Shown: one piece after another, positions 23,813 to 31,755 of the stretch
Numbering within the stretch: position 1 is the first letter of the stretch
How the letters are laid out: each line of letters opens with the position of its first letter
Assembly (NCBI GenBank): GCA_046595995.1
Contig: JBKJNB010000131.1
Location: 4,405 to 68,404 of the forward strand
Origin: JAWXBR01 sp046595995
GTDB taxonomy: Bacteria > Bacteroidota > Ignavibacteria > Kapaibacteriales > Kapaibacteriaceae
Length of the DNA: 64,000 nucleotides
Direction of reading: 5' to 3'
Translations under genes and position numbers: made by a program
Notes under the pieces: model-generated
Seen by the model: the letters and a program-made list of their open reading frames with translations, nothing else
The model's database searches: none
What the model was told of the DNA's origin: nothing

Positions 23813-23912
23813 CACCCCGGCGTAATGTTTGCAACAGGGCCAGACATCCGCGTCGAGTCGCCCCGACTTTCGCATCCGGTCGCAGTGTTGACAATGCTTT
23901 ACCACGGAACCA

Positions 23913-23942
23913 TTGGTATTCCCAGAAACTTCCCGATCTTTG
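23913..23942 (+). promoter_or_regulatory. Promoter of tRNA-Pro
   Basis: TTG at 23913-23915, 19 bases, then GATCTTTG at 23935-23942, one mismatch from TAnnTTTG. The start of transcription would fall a few bases before the tRNA. Confidence 0.45.
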
Positions 23943-23957
23943 TCGTCTTGTCGAGTT

Positions 23958-24032
23958 CGGGGCGTAGCGCAGCCCGGTTAGCGCGTCTGGTTTGGGACCA
24001 GAAGGTCGCGAGTTCGAATCCCGCCGCCCCGA
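23958..24032 (+). tRNA. tRNA-Pro (anticodon UGG)
   Basis: 75 bases without CCA. Acceptor CGGGGCG pairs with CGCCCCG. The anticodon loop between CTGG and CCAG reads TTTGGGA, giving UGG. The T arm contains GTTCGAATC. Single gene with its own promoter and terminator. Confidence 0.95.
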
Positions 24033-24035
24033 CAT

Positions 24036-24072
24036 AAAGCCAAGTAGCTCATAGAGTTACTTGGCTTTTTCT
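24036..24072 (+). terminator. Rho-independent terminator after tRNA-Pro
   Basis: A 15-base stem starting AAAGCCAAGTAGCTC with loop ATA, one G-T pair, followed directly by a T run. Confidence 0.9.
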
Positions 24073-24150
24073 TTGTTCTGCTAACGTTTTGTACACGTTT
24101 TCGAGTGGCGCTCCGGATTTGCGTACGTTGGTACGCTCTGACAATTTGCG

Positions 24151-25242
24151 ATGCCATGCGTTCATCACTTTCCTTACGTCACGCCAGTGCTTCCTCGGAC
24201 AATCAGCCTGATCGCGTGCTCGCTGTTGTTAATCAACGGGCCGTATGCTGTTTCACAGCTATCAACAAATCGTTCGCTGCACTTAGCCAACCTTCGAGCG
24301 GGCAAGTACGTTTTTGACTCATCATGGGCGATGTTTCAGAACAAGTTTGGCTATCTAAGGACGCTGCCCCCTTCCGACCAGTCCTTCAGTAAGGCGCAGT
24401 TCTTAGCATACGCCGCAATCGATAGTATGCTGCGTGTGAAACGAGAACATGAAATCAAAACGTGGATAGATGGGCTCGAAGTGTGGAACGACACGACACG
24501 TTACATGGCGAAGTATCTATACGCTGTTATTGATGACCACCCTGCAGTATTTAGGCAATTCATGTCAGAGACTGCACTTCGCCGACCTAGCCGGTACTTG
24601 ACTCCTTTGTCATCAGTGATCGAGCGATTGAAGCATCGTATTGCAACACTGTGGCCTGTCGACACGCAGAGGAAATCCGTTAGAAGCTTGCTCGGGGCGG
24701 ACATCATCGTCCGTGGGACTATAACATCAATCGACTCGACTCGGAGTACCCTCACTGCGAATCCAATGATGTCGTATGCAGTCACGATGACGGTGTCTGA
24801 CACGATTAAGGGAAAGCAACTCCCTAATCTTGATACCAGAGTTTATCCACAAGGATTTCCAAAACAAAAATTAGCAGTACCACCCCTGACAAATTCCTTA
24901 CGGTTCGAATACCTTCCAATAGCATATCCTCCATTCGGAGAATATTCGTCCCATGGCTACACAGTAGTTCGGGATTCGGCGTTCTCTGACGCGAACGGAT
25001 ACTTCCGTATGCAGGTCGGACAAGAAGCCATCGTATTTCTTGTGTTCATGAACCATCTGGTCGATGATAACTTTGATTACTATAATTTGCGGATCGACTC
25101 TTTCATCTCAAATGGCGCGCTTCCAATACTTTCTGGCAACGTGGTTCGCGATGCCGGCCATGTGTGGTCGCGGAACACAAAGTCAACCTATACCACGTGG
25201 CGCCAAACCGTTCAGGATCTGATCAACGAGATACTTCACTAG
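24151..25242 (+). CDS. Secreted protein of unknown function
   Basis: 363 residues, no family recognised. A hydrophobic stretch (RTISLIACSLLLINGPYAVS) about residues 16-35 acts as a signal sequence. The middle third is rich in short helices; the later part (GADIIVRGTITSIDS, AVTMTVSDTIKG, EAIVFLVFMNHL) resembles a small beta-barrel or OB-like region. This pattern, strand-rich with VSDTIKG, is common in bacterial proteins that mention expense of export, but no function can be assigned. No sorting domain is evident at the C terminus. It stands alone after the tRNA-Pro terminator. Confidence 0.6.
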   Translation: MPCVHHFPYVTPVLPRTISLIACSLLLINGPYAVSQLSTNRSLHLANLRAGKYVFDSSWAMFQNKFGYLRTLPPSDQSFSKAQFLAYAAIDSMLRVKREHEIKTWIDGLEVWNDTTRYMAKYLYAVIDDHPAVFRQFMSETALRRPSRYLTPLSSVIERLKHRIATLWPVDTQRKSVRSLLGADIIVRGTITSIDSTRSTLTANPMMSYAVTMTVSDTIKGKQLPNLDTRVYPQGFPKQKLAVPPLTNSLRFEYLPIAYPPFGEYSSHGYTVVRDSAFSDANGYFRMQVGQEAIVFLVFMNHLVDDNFDYYNLRIDSFISNGALPILSGNVVRDAGHVWSRNTKSTYTTWRQTVQDLINEILH

Positions 25243-25349
25243 TACCATTGCGTTTGTTGAGTTCCTGTTGAACGGCGCGCTGCAACAGATATGTTGTTCC
25301 GTAGAATTATAGGTTGGGCCTCACACTCACCAGCTACGGGAGTTCTTCG

Positions 25350-26057
25350 ATGAAGACCCAAAGCACGGCACCCGGATCTCAGAGCCGGATTGCAACGATT
25401 CAGGCGAAACCTCACGCCGTTCGTGTCGACGTTGCGACTTCCGCGGTCATCGTGGTTGACATGCAAAATGACTTCGGCGCCGAGGGTGGAATGCTTCATC
25501 GCGCCGGCATCGACACGGGGTTCCGGTCATCTACCTGAAGATGGCATTCAAGGCAGATCTCTCGGATGCCGGCCCCATGGATAACCCCAATTACGCCAGA
25601 CATCAATTGCTCGGCGTCGGGACGGTTATCCAAGCCCCGGATGGCCGCGAGAGTCGCGTACTAGTCCGGGACACGTGGAACACTGACATCCTCTCAGAGC
25701 TTGCACCCGAACCCGACGACATCGTTCTCTACAAGCATCGCTTCAGCGGATTCTTTGAAACGGAACTGGACACTGTCCTCAAGCGACTAGGCGCCAAACA
25801 TCTGATTGTCATCGGGTGCACGACGAGCATTTGCGTAGAGGCGACCATCCGAGATGCCATGCTCAGAGACTACTCCTGCGTGCTCTTGGAAGACTGCACA
25901 GGCGAGCCGATAGGTCATGACCTGCCACGAAGTAATCACGACGCTTCGCTATCTTACGATTCAGGTGCTCCTCGGTTGGACTTCGTCATCCGAGGAGTTC
26001 ATTCGGGCGCTGGTAACGCGCAAACATTCGTTACGTGTTGGCGCGGCACAGCATTGA
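25350..26057 (+). pseudogene. Broken isochorismatase-family cysteine hydrolase
   Basis: Three frames together restore one isochorismatase-like (RutB-like) hydrolase. Piece one starts at 25350 and includes the catalytic aspartate in VIVVDMQNDFG. At about 25518 roughly 25 codons are missing and the frame shifts; the second frame continues VPVIYLKMAFKADLSDAG, the lysine in LYKHRFSGFFETELD and the cysteine in GCTTSICVE. After SNHDASL near 25954 another shift leads to IQVLLGWTSSSEEFIRAL, ending at a TGA at 26055. All three catalytic residues remain but no single product can form. Base usage resembles the next gene more than the neighbours, suggesting joint foreign origin. Confidence 0.85.
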
Positions 26058-26124
26058 ACCACTAATTGGCGGCGTTACCATGGAAAGAAACTTCTTTACT
26101 GAGTTCATAACGTGGAGATTCCCA

Positions 26125-27195
26125 ATGAAAGCAAGCTATGGCATGGCACCCTTCTTGTCCCTGATTGTTCTTCTAGCCGGCTGTTCCCAGCCCGGAAGTG
26201 GTAATCAGGATCCGACGGCGATGTCGAAGGAGGGCTTCGTTTATACCGCCAACGAGCGCGGCAATTCCATCAGCGTGATCGATGTCAGCACCGGGAAGGT
26301 TAAAAATATCGACACGCGCATCACGCCGCACAACGTCCAAGTTTCGCGCGACGGCCGACTGTTGCTTGTCGTCGGCCCGGTCGCCGATATGGCCGCGCAT
26401 AAAGCCCCGATGAAAGTCACAGATGGCGGCAAGATGGAGCGTGGCAGGCTTCTGATTCTCGACGCCGGCACCCTTGCCGTTGCGACGGCCGCGGATATCG
26501 AAATAGGTCGTCATCCTGCACATGTCATCATTGATGCACAGGGCAAGCTGGCTTACGTGACGAACTCCGAAGATGACAATGTCCTTGTCATTGATGTGGC
26601 GCAGAAGAAAGTTGCTGGCGAGATCAAGACCGGCGCTTTTCCGCACGGCCTACGCATGAGTCCGAACGGGCGAGAAATCTACGTCGCCAACGTCAATGAC
26701 AACAGCGTATCGGTCATAGACGTCGCCCAATCTAAAGAGGTGGCGCGCATACCAGTCGGCAGGTCGCCCGTGCAAGTCAGCTTCGCGCCCGATGGTGGTC
26801 GCGCCTATGTCTCCTTGCGAGATGAGAATAGTGTCGCCGTGATCGAAACGGCGCAGCGCAAGAAGCTTGCTGCGGTCGCTGTCGGACGCAATCCGATTCA
26901 GGTCTTCGTCACTCCGGACGGACGCTATGTCTATGTCGCGAATCAGGGTACGGAAGCCGATCCGGACAGCACCGTGTCCGTGATCGATACAGAAACAAAC
27001 GACGTTATTGCGACGATCGAGACCGGAAAGGGTGCGCATGGCGTCGTGGTAAGCGATGATGGAAAGCGCGCTTTCATTGCCAACATCGTGGACAATACAG
27101 TATCCGTGATCGATACAGCCACACAGAATGTGATCAGGAACATCAAGGTCGGCGAAGGGCCTAACGGAATTACGTTCAGCGGGGCGAATCGCTGA
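26125..27195 (+). CDS. YVTN-repeat beta-propeller lipoprotein
   Basis: 356 residues. Lipoprotein signal with lipobox LLAGC (cysteine near residue 17), then about seven blades with the YVTN pattern: VYTANERGNSISVIDV, AYVTNSEDDNVLVIDV, IYVANVNDNSVSVIDV, AYVSLRDENSVAVIET, VYVANQGT, FIANIVDNTVSVIDT. Such propellers bind partners or ligands in the periplasm or at the surface; the specific role is unknown. It follows the broken hydrolase by about 70 bases. GCC, GGC and ATC codons are favoured more than in neighbours, hinting at transfer from a GC-richer (perhaps proteobacterial) donor. Confidence 0.85.
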   Translation: MKASYGMAPFLSLIVLLAGCSQPGSGNQDPTAMSKEGFVYTANERGNSISVIDVSTGKVKNIDTRITPHNVQVSRDGRLLLVVGPVADMAAHKAPMKVTDGGKMERGRLLILDAGTLAVATAADIEIGRHPAHVIIDAQGKLAYVTNSEDDNVLVIDVAQKKVAGEIKTGAFPHGLRMSPNGREIYVANVNDNSVSVIDVAQSKEVARIPVGRSPVQVSFAPDGGRAYVSLRDENSVAVIETAQRKKLAAVAVGRNPIQVFVTPDGRYVYVANQGTEADPDSTVSVIDTETNDVIATIETGKGAHGVVVSDDGKRAFIANIVDNTVSVIDTATQNVIRNIKVGEGPNGITFSGANR

Positions 27196-27216
27196 GGCGC
27201 GCCGCCGCTGATTTGT

Positions 27217-27247
27217 CGTAACACGTAATGTCACATTACGTTTACGT
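27217..27247. repeat. Inverted repeat after the YVTN gene
   Basis: ACGTAATG-TCA-CATTACGT at about 27223-27241, flanked by CGTA and TACG. Could be an operator for the next gene or the end of the foreign segment; no T run. Confidence 0.45.
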
Positions 27248-27326
27248 AATTCCACAGAGAGCTTTTGGTCCCGCGCTCAGCGATATTCGTGTGCTGAATT
27301 GTTGTTTATGGAGCTCGCTGACAAAT

Positions 27327-27875
27327 ATGCTACGACTGACCCTCCTCGCTTTCGCTCTTGTCCTGCCTTTGAGCCTACAGGCTCAGACTAAATCCGCGTG
27401 GATTCCAAAGACGTGGACACCATGTGAGACCGTCGTTACCGGCTTCGGAGCGTCTACGGCTGACGTAATGGCCACTCTTCAAAAGAATGGCGTTATTGGC
27501 GTCGAGCGCATGGGCAAGCTCGCAGACGGCACACTCGCTGTAAACTTCAACGACCCTTTGCGCCGTACGATGGTGCAACTCACTATTGATAGCAAAGACC
27601 GCTACAATGGTGCTGCTACGTGGCAGACGCTAAATTCAATGCAAGAAGCAAACGAGTTCTTGCGTACAACCGTGGATCGTCTTGTACAGGCTGGTGCGAT
27701 TGTCGTTAGTGGAAAGCCAACAGACGGAAGCGTCTCGCTTCAGCAGACCTGCAATGCTGGCAAGACTGAAATCACCGTTGGTATTCAGCAAGGCGATGTT
27801 CCACAAGTATTTCTTGTAGTGAACGCACTAGAGCTTGACCTTAATGCAATTGACACGGCACATCTGACGAAGTAA
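27327..27875 (+). CDS. Exported protein of unknown function
   Basis: 182 residues starting MLRLTLLAFALVLPLSLQAQ, a clear signal peptide cleaved after AQ. The mature part has no motif I recognise; two cysteines (PCETVV and QTCNAG) could form one disulfide. The ATG at the signal peptide was preferred over one 33 codons upstream with no export signal. Three 19-base tandem copies and a strong two-way terminator follow the gene. Probably periplasmic or surface-exposed. Confidence 0.65.
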   Translation: MLRLTLLAFALVLPLSLQAQTKSAWIPKTWTPCETVVTGFGASTADVMATLQKNGVIGVERMGKLADGTLAVNFNDPLRRTMVQLTIDSKDRYNGAATWQTLNSMQEANEFLRTTVDRLVQAGAIVVSGKPTDGSVSLQQTCNAGKTEITVGIQQGDVPQVFLVVNALELDLNAIDTAHLTK

Positions 27876-27895
27876 TACGGAATGTAACTGCATTA

Positions 27896-27952
27896 GTGGT
27901 TAGCAGATCCAGACGTGGTTAGCAAAATCAGACGTGGTTAGCAAAACGATGG
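27896..27952. repeat. Three tandem 19-base units
   Basis: Units at 27896-27914, 27915-27933 and 27934-27952, each beginning GTGGTTAGC, lie between a stop codon and a terminator. Confidence 0.75.
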
Positions 27953-27961
27953 TAAATAAAA

Positions 27962-27991
27962 ACGGCCGTTACGAGTAATTGTAACGGCCGT
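27962..27991. terminator. Bidirectional rho-independent terminator
   Basis: ACGGCCGTTAC-8-GTAACGGCCGT, perfect 11-base arms. On the minus strand it is followed by TTTTTATTT, on the plus strand by a weaker T-rich stretch. It serves two convergent genes. Confidence 0.9.
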
Positions 27992-28057
27992 CTTGATTTT
28001 GGACTGATTCCTGGGTTTCAACCGAGCAGTGTCTCAAGCGAGACACGCTGCAAATCA

Positions 28058-28684
28058 TTACTTGCTTGCGAGCTTCTTCAGGTCGACCTTCTCTGCAATA
28101 CTGCGAGTGAATTTGATGTCCTGTTTTTCGGCATCAATGTTCAGAATGAATCGTCCGCCCAGACCATAGACGATTGTGGAATTCTTCGTGGACTTGTCGA
28201 ACCGCTCGTGGCCATTAATGAACGGATCGCCGGTCTGGAAGGTGCCGGACGTTTCCTGTGCGTTATCTGTGCTCCACTTCAAGGCAAAGAGAGAGGCCAT
28301 ACCGGCATATCCCATTTCACTGCTGTTGTAATCTGTAAGCTGTACCTTAATCGTGGCGCCGTCGTCGCGTGTGTACGTCCGCGTAGCCTGTGCGAACGAG
28401 AAGCCTTCCATCTGTGTGCTCGATGTTTCGGGTTCGCCTGCCTTGTAGCCTGAGATATCGCCCGGAAGGTACGTCTTGAGCTCATCCGTCGGCATTGCAA
28501 GCGTATCGCCTTTGGCCTTGCGCTCTTCACGTCGCTTCTCAACGACGTCTTGTGTCTTCTGTGCTTCCTCTGCAGACTCAGCTACGGTCTCAAGGTTTTT
28601 CATTGCCTGAGCAGCTTCGTCGAGCTTGCCGCCACACCCTGTCAGCACCGCTCCCACCAAGATCAATGCTAGCAACGTCTTCAT
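28058..28684 (-). CDS. Lipoprotein with coiled-coil N-terminal region
   Basis: 208 residues. Lipobox LTGC with the cysteine at residue 17. Residues 20-60 (EAAQAMKNLETVAESAEEAQ then VVEKRREERKAKGD) are charged and helical, likely coiled coil. The rest is a compact alpha/beta region (YTRDDGATIKVQLTDYNSSE, GGRFILNIDAE) like that seen in several Bacteroidota lipoproteins of unknown function. Membrane anchored, probably periplasmic side. It is transcribed alone toward a shared terminator. Confidence 0.75.
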   Translation of the reverse strand: MKTLLALILVGAVLTGCGGKLDEAAQAMKNLETVAESAEEAQKTQDVVEKRREERKAKGDTLAMPTDELKTYLPGDISGYKAGEPETSSTQMEGFSFAQATRTYTRDDGATIKVQLTDYNSSEMGYAGMASLFALKWSTDNAQETSGTFQTGDPFINGHERFDKSTKNSTIVYGLGGRFILNIDAEKQDIKFTRSIAEKVDLKKLASK

Positions 28685-28804
28685 TTATTGTCTCCACAGT
28701 GGTAGAACAAAAACCAGCAACGGCTGCAATATGTAACTTTCAAGAACGGAACCTGTTGGAGCGCAGAACTGAACCTTGATCTCACATCATTTGAACGATT
28801 AGTT

Positions 28805-31669
28805 ATGACACATTTGTACAGACTCATCTGCGCAGTTCTTGCGTTTGGTGTTACCACCGTTACGGCAATGGAAGACCATACGGTACGCCTCTACAAGAGC
28901 CCGATTACCGTTGGAACCCCTGTAAGCCCCCTTGTTTTTAGCCCCTTAAACGTTGAGCTGAACAGTCCCCCGGCAGCCGTCATTTATGTGCGGTACAAAG
29001 GCTACACATGCAGCCATTGCGTACGCCAGTTGGTGTACCTAAACGAACACGCCGATGACTTGCGCAGACTAGGGGTTCATGTCATTGCATTCAGCAGCGA
29101 CGACGCACGCACGACGAGTAAGATGGTTGCGGCGCTCGGTCTGAATTCCGACGTGATTCATGTGGCAAACGACCTTGAGAATGATGTCGCCCGATCGATT
29201 GCCGCACTCCGCATAGAAAACGATACTGCACTGGACCTTCACGCCGTAATGGTGGTACGCAACGGTGCGCTGGCGTTTGCAGCGTATACCGACGAGCCGT
29301 TTATGGATGTAGAGCGACTGATAGGCACGGCCACCGGTGGCAAAACGCCAACATGGGATGGGGCTGCCTCTGGCAAGGGTCTGCGTTCATATTCGGGTAC
29401 ATACACGGTTCGAACCATAGCTACGGCCGCCGACGGTGTTCGCGAACCGAAAGACCTTGACTTTAACAGCAGTCCGTTAAATCCGAATGATTTATGGGTG
29501 GTGTTGGGAGAGCCGAACGGAGCCGCAATGCTGATTATCCATGATGCGGACAAGCCGTCACAAGTGATTCGACGCAAGAAAGACTTTCGCGCGTCGCACT
29601 TTATGTGGCGGACACAAGCACTGGCATTTGGAGACAACGGCACGTTTGGTACGGCACAGAACGGTCAGCCAGGTGGAAACGATCGTGATTATCAATTCAT
29701 GGGTCCATCGTTGTGGAGTAGCGACACCGCAATTTTTGCGTCGAAGTACCAAGTAGAACAAGACATGCTTGCAAGCCACCTCGACATGCTGCATCAAAAC
29801 GCCTACCTCCTCGGTATGGCACACGAACGCGATAACGTGTATTGGGTTTCTGATGCGCTGCACCGCACGATAGGTCGCTATGACTTCCGCGATCCGCACC
29901 AGGTTGGTGGTAGCGATCACCGCGACGGCGTAATACGGAACTACACAGCCGCAACACTTACGGCACCCGAACGTGGACGTCCGGCACATATGGATTTTGA
30001 CTCGGACAAGCGCTGGTTGTACTATATCAACCCTGGCACAAATACCGTTATGCGTCTGGACACTCGTACCGGCGCGGATACAGGGCCACTGTTTGTAACA
30101 GAATTTAGTAACGAAAATCTCACTTCGTTTCGCGAGTTCACAGGCTCGACGGTTGAGCCCGTTGTGCAACTCACAAAAGATGTACGTCCGGTTGGCCTAG
30201 ACATCGAAGGCAACCACATGATCATCGGCAACACCGATGGTACTATACTTGTTTATGAACTTGGTGGCACGGCACCAGTCCTTAAACACACACTCGACGT
30301 TTCTCCACATGTCGCAGGTGGTGTTACGGTTGGTCCGGACGGACGTATCTGGTTTGTCGACCCCGTGAACGCTATGGTAAACGTAATCGATCCTGATCTT
30401 AAAGAAACGATGGTCGCTACGGACATCATTCGGGTAACACCAATAGCGATTACAATGGGTCTAGTCCATGGCATCGTGCGACCAAACTGCGATATCGCCT
30501 CGTTTACGTTAACCGTTGATGCGCCAAAGGGATGGACGGTAAGCCACCCAGACACCGTTACTGTTACTGCAACGGCGAGCCCCAATTTTACTGTCGAGGT
30601 TACTCCGGACAGCTCGGCGTTGACTGGTTACCTTACGGTAACAGCTACAGCTCTAAAGGGTGGTAGTGTTTTAACGTCAAGCGTTCTTGTCTCACGCTCT
30701 GACATTCGTCGTGTTGTCGTAGACGACGCAACGACTGAGGGCTTCGACATCGTAGACGGACTCGCACAAACTGGCCGTAAGGGCTACACGGCAATGCCTT
30801 CGGAGATTTTTCTACAACTCGTTGATAGTCTGTCCGACATACAAACACTGCTTTGGAATGCTGGCAGCTTCGGCGAAATAAACATGGCAGAAGATGTTGT
30901 GATGCGTTCGCTTATGGCAAGCGGACGAGAAGTGATGCTGATTGCAGATAATCCACTCTATCTCCTGACAGACCTTCCGGATGCTTCCGGATTTTTTGCC
31001 GAGTTCGGCGCGAAGTACGCGGGTGTTGACGTGCCGACTAGTCAAGACGATGGCAGACGAGTGTTTCAGGGCGTGCCCGGAGACCCAATCACGGCTGGAA
31101 TGTCTGGCCTGGTATGTGAACTACCGCGGTTAGATCAGGCAAGGGAGAAACGCTTTTTCCTATCAAACATCAAACTTGGTCTAAGTAAGCCAGGCGCTTC
31201 GAACATTTTGGTTCGTAGCAGTAACACGATTTCGTCGGCCGTGCGCTACGACGCGAAGGATTATCGATCGGTCATCTGTGGCATCAACCTTGCGCGTTTC
31301 ATCGATGTCACTGAACGCACTGCTTTCCTCAATAAATCGGTCGCATGGCTTGAGCAGGCCGAGACCCCTCTCCCAGACCCTACCGATGTGGCGACAACGG
31401 AAGTTGTACCAGTCGTCGGAGTGCTGCATGCCATCGGACCGAATCCGTTTGCAGAGGTAACGAGCGTGCGCGTGCAGACAACCACTCAGTATGCTGACAT
31501 CGCGCTCTATAGTATTGCAGGACAACGCATTGCAACGCTTTGGCAAGGGGCTGTCGACGGGTCACTGGACCTTAATGTCGATGGCCGCTCTCTATCGAAC
31601 GGCACATACTATGTCATCATGCGCAGCGCATCGAGTACTGCACACTGCACCATCGTCAAACGTTTATAG
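28805..31669 (+). CDS. Secreted redoxin-propeller fusion with type IX sorting domain
   Basis: 954 residues. Signal peptide MTHLYRLICAVLAFGVTTVT. Residues about 35-175 are a peroxiredoxin/thioredoxin-like domain: VRYKGYTCSHCVRQLVYLNE with a C-x-x-C pair, then LGVHVIAFSSDDA and HAVMVVRNGALAFA. Residues about 200-560 look like a beta-propeller (LWVVLGEPNGAAMLIIHDAD, MIIGNTDGTILVYEL, IWFVDPVNAMVNVIDPD). An Ig-like segment and an alpha/beta region with a DJ-1 or GAT-like feel follow. The last 85 residues (GPNPFAEVTSV, SIAGQRIATLWQGAV) are a sorting domain. The CxxC in a type IX cargo suggests surface redox chemistry; that is inference. Confidence 0.75.
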   Translation: MTHLYRLICAVLAFGVTTVTAMEDHTVRLYKSPITVGTPVSPLVFSPLNVELNSPPAAVIYVRYKGYTCSHCVRQLVYLNEHADDLRRLGVHVIAFSSDDARTTSKMVAALGLNSDVIHVANDLENDVARSIAALRIENDTALDLHAVMVVRNGALAFAAYTDEPFMDVERLIGTATGGKTPTWDGAASGKGLRSYSGTYTVRTIATAADGVREPKDLDFNSSPLNPNDLWVVLGEPNGAAMLIIHDADKPSQVIRRKKDFRASHFMWRTQALAFGDNGTFGTAQNGQPGGNDRDYQFMGPSLWSSDTAIFASKYQVEQDMLASHLDMLHQNAYLLGMAHERDNVYWVSDALHRTIGRYDFRDPHQVGGSDHRDGVIRNYTAATLTAPERGRPAHMDFDSDKRWLYYINPGTNTVMRLDTRTGADTGPLFVTEFSNENLTSFREFTGSTVEPVVQLTKDVRPVGLDIEGNHMIIGNTDGTILVYELGGTAPVLKHTLDVSPHVAGGVTVGPDGRIWFVDPVNAMVNVIDPDLKETMVATDIIRVTPIAITMGLVHGIVRPNCDIASFTLTVDAPKGWTVSHPDTVTVTATASPNFTVEVTPDSSALTGYLTVTATALKGGSVLTSSVLVSRSDIRRVVVDDATTEGFDIVDGLAQTGRKGYTAMPSEIFLQLVDSLSDIQTLLWNAGSFGEINMAEDVVMRSLMASGREVMLIADNPLYLLTDLPDASGFFAEFGAKYAGVDVPTSQDDGRRVFQGVPGDPITAGMSGLVCELPRLDQAREKRFFLSNIKLGLSKPGASNILVRSSNTISSAVRYDAKDYRSVICGINLARFIDVTERTAFLNKSVAWLEQAETPLPDPTDVATTEVVPVVGVLHAIGPNPFAEVTSVRVQTTTQYADIALYSIAGQRIATLWQGAVDGSLDLNVDGRSLSNGTYYVIMRSASSTAHCTIVKRL

Positions 31670-31755
31670 CACGCCCAGTAACCAAACGACGATCTAACTC
31701 ACCGACGCACGCCGACCACACAATCGGCATCGATCATGAGGCTGACCTTGCGCTA

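Noticed and set aside
23888..23893. TTGACA as a sigma-70 type -35 box for tRNA-Pro
   Set aside because: No TATAAT at a fitting distance; the GATCTTTG element with TTG 19 bases upstream fits this phylum better.
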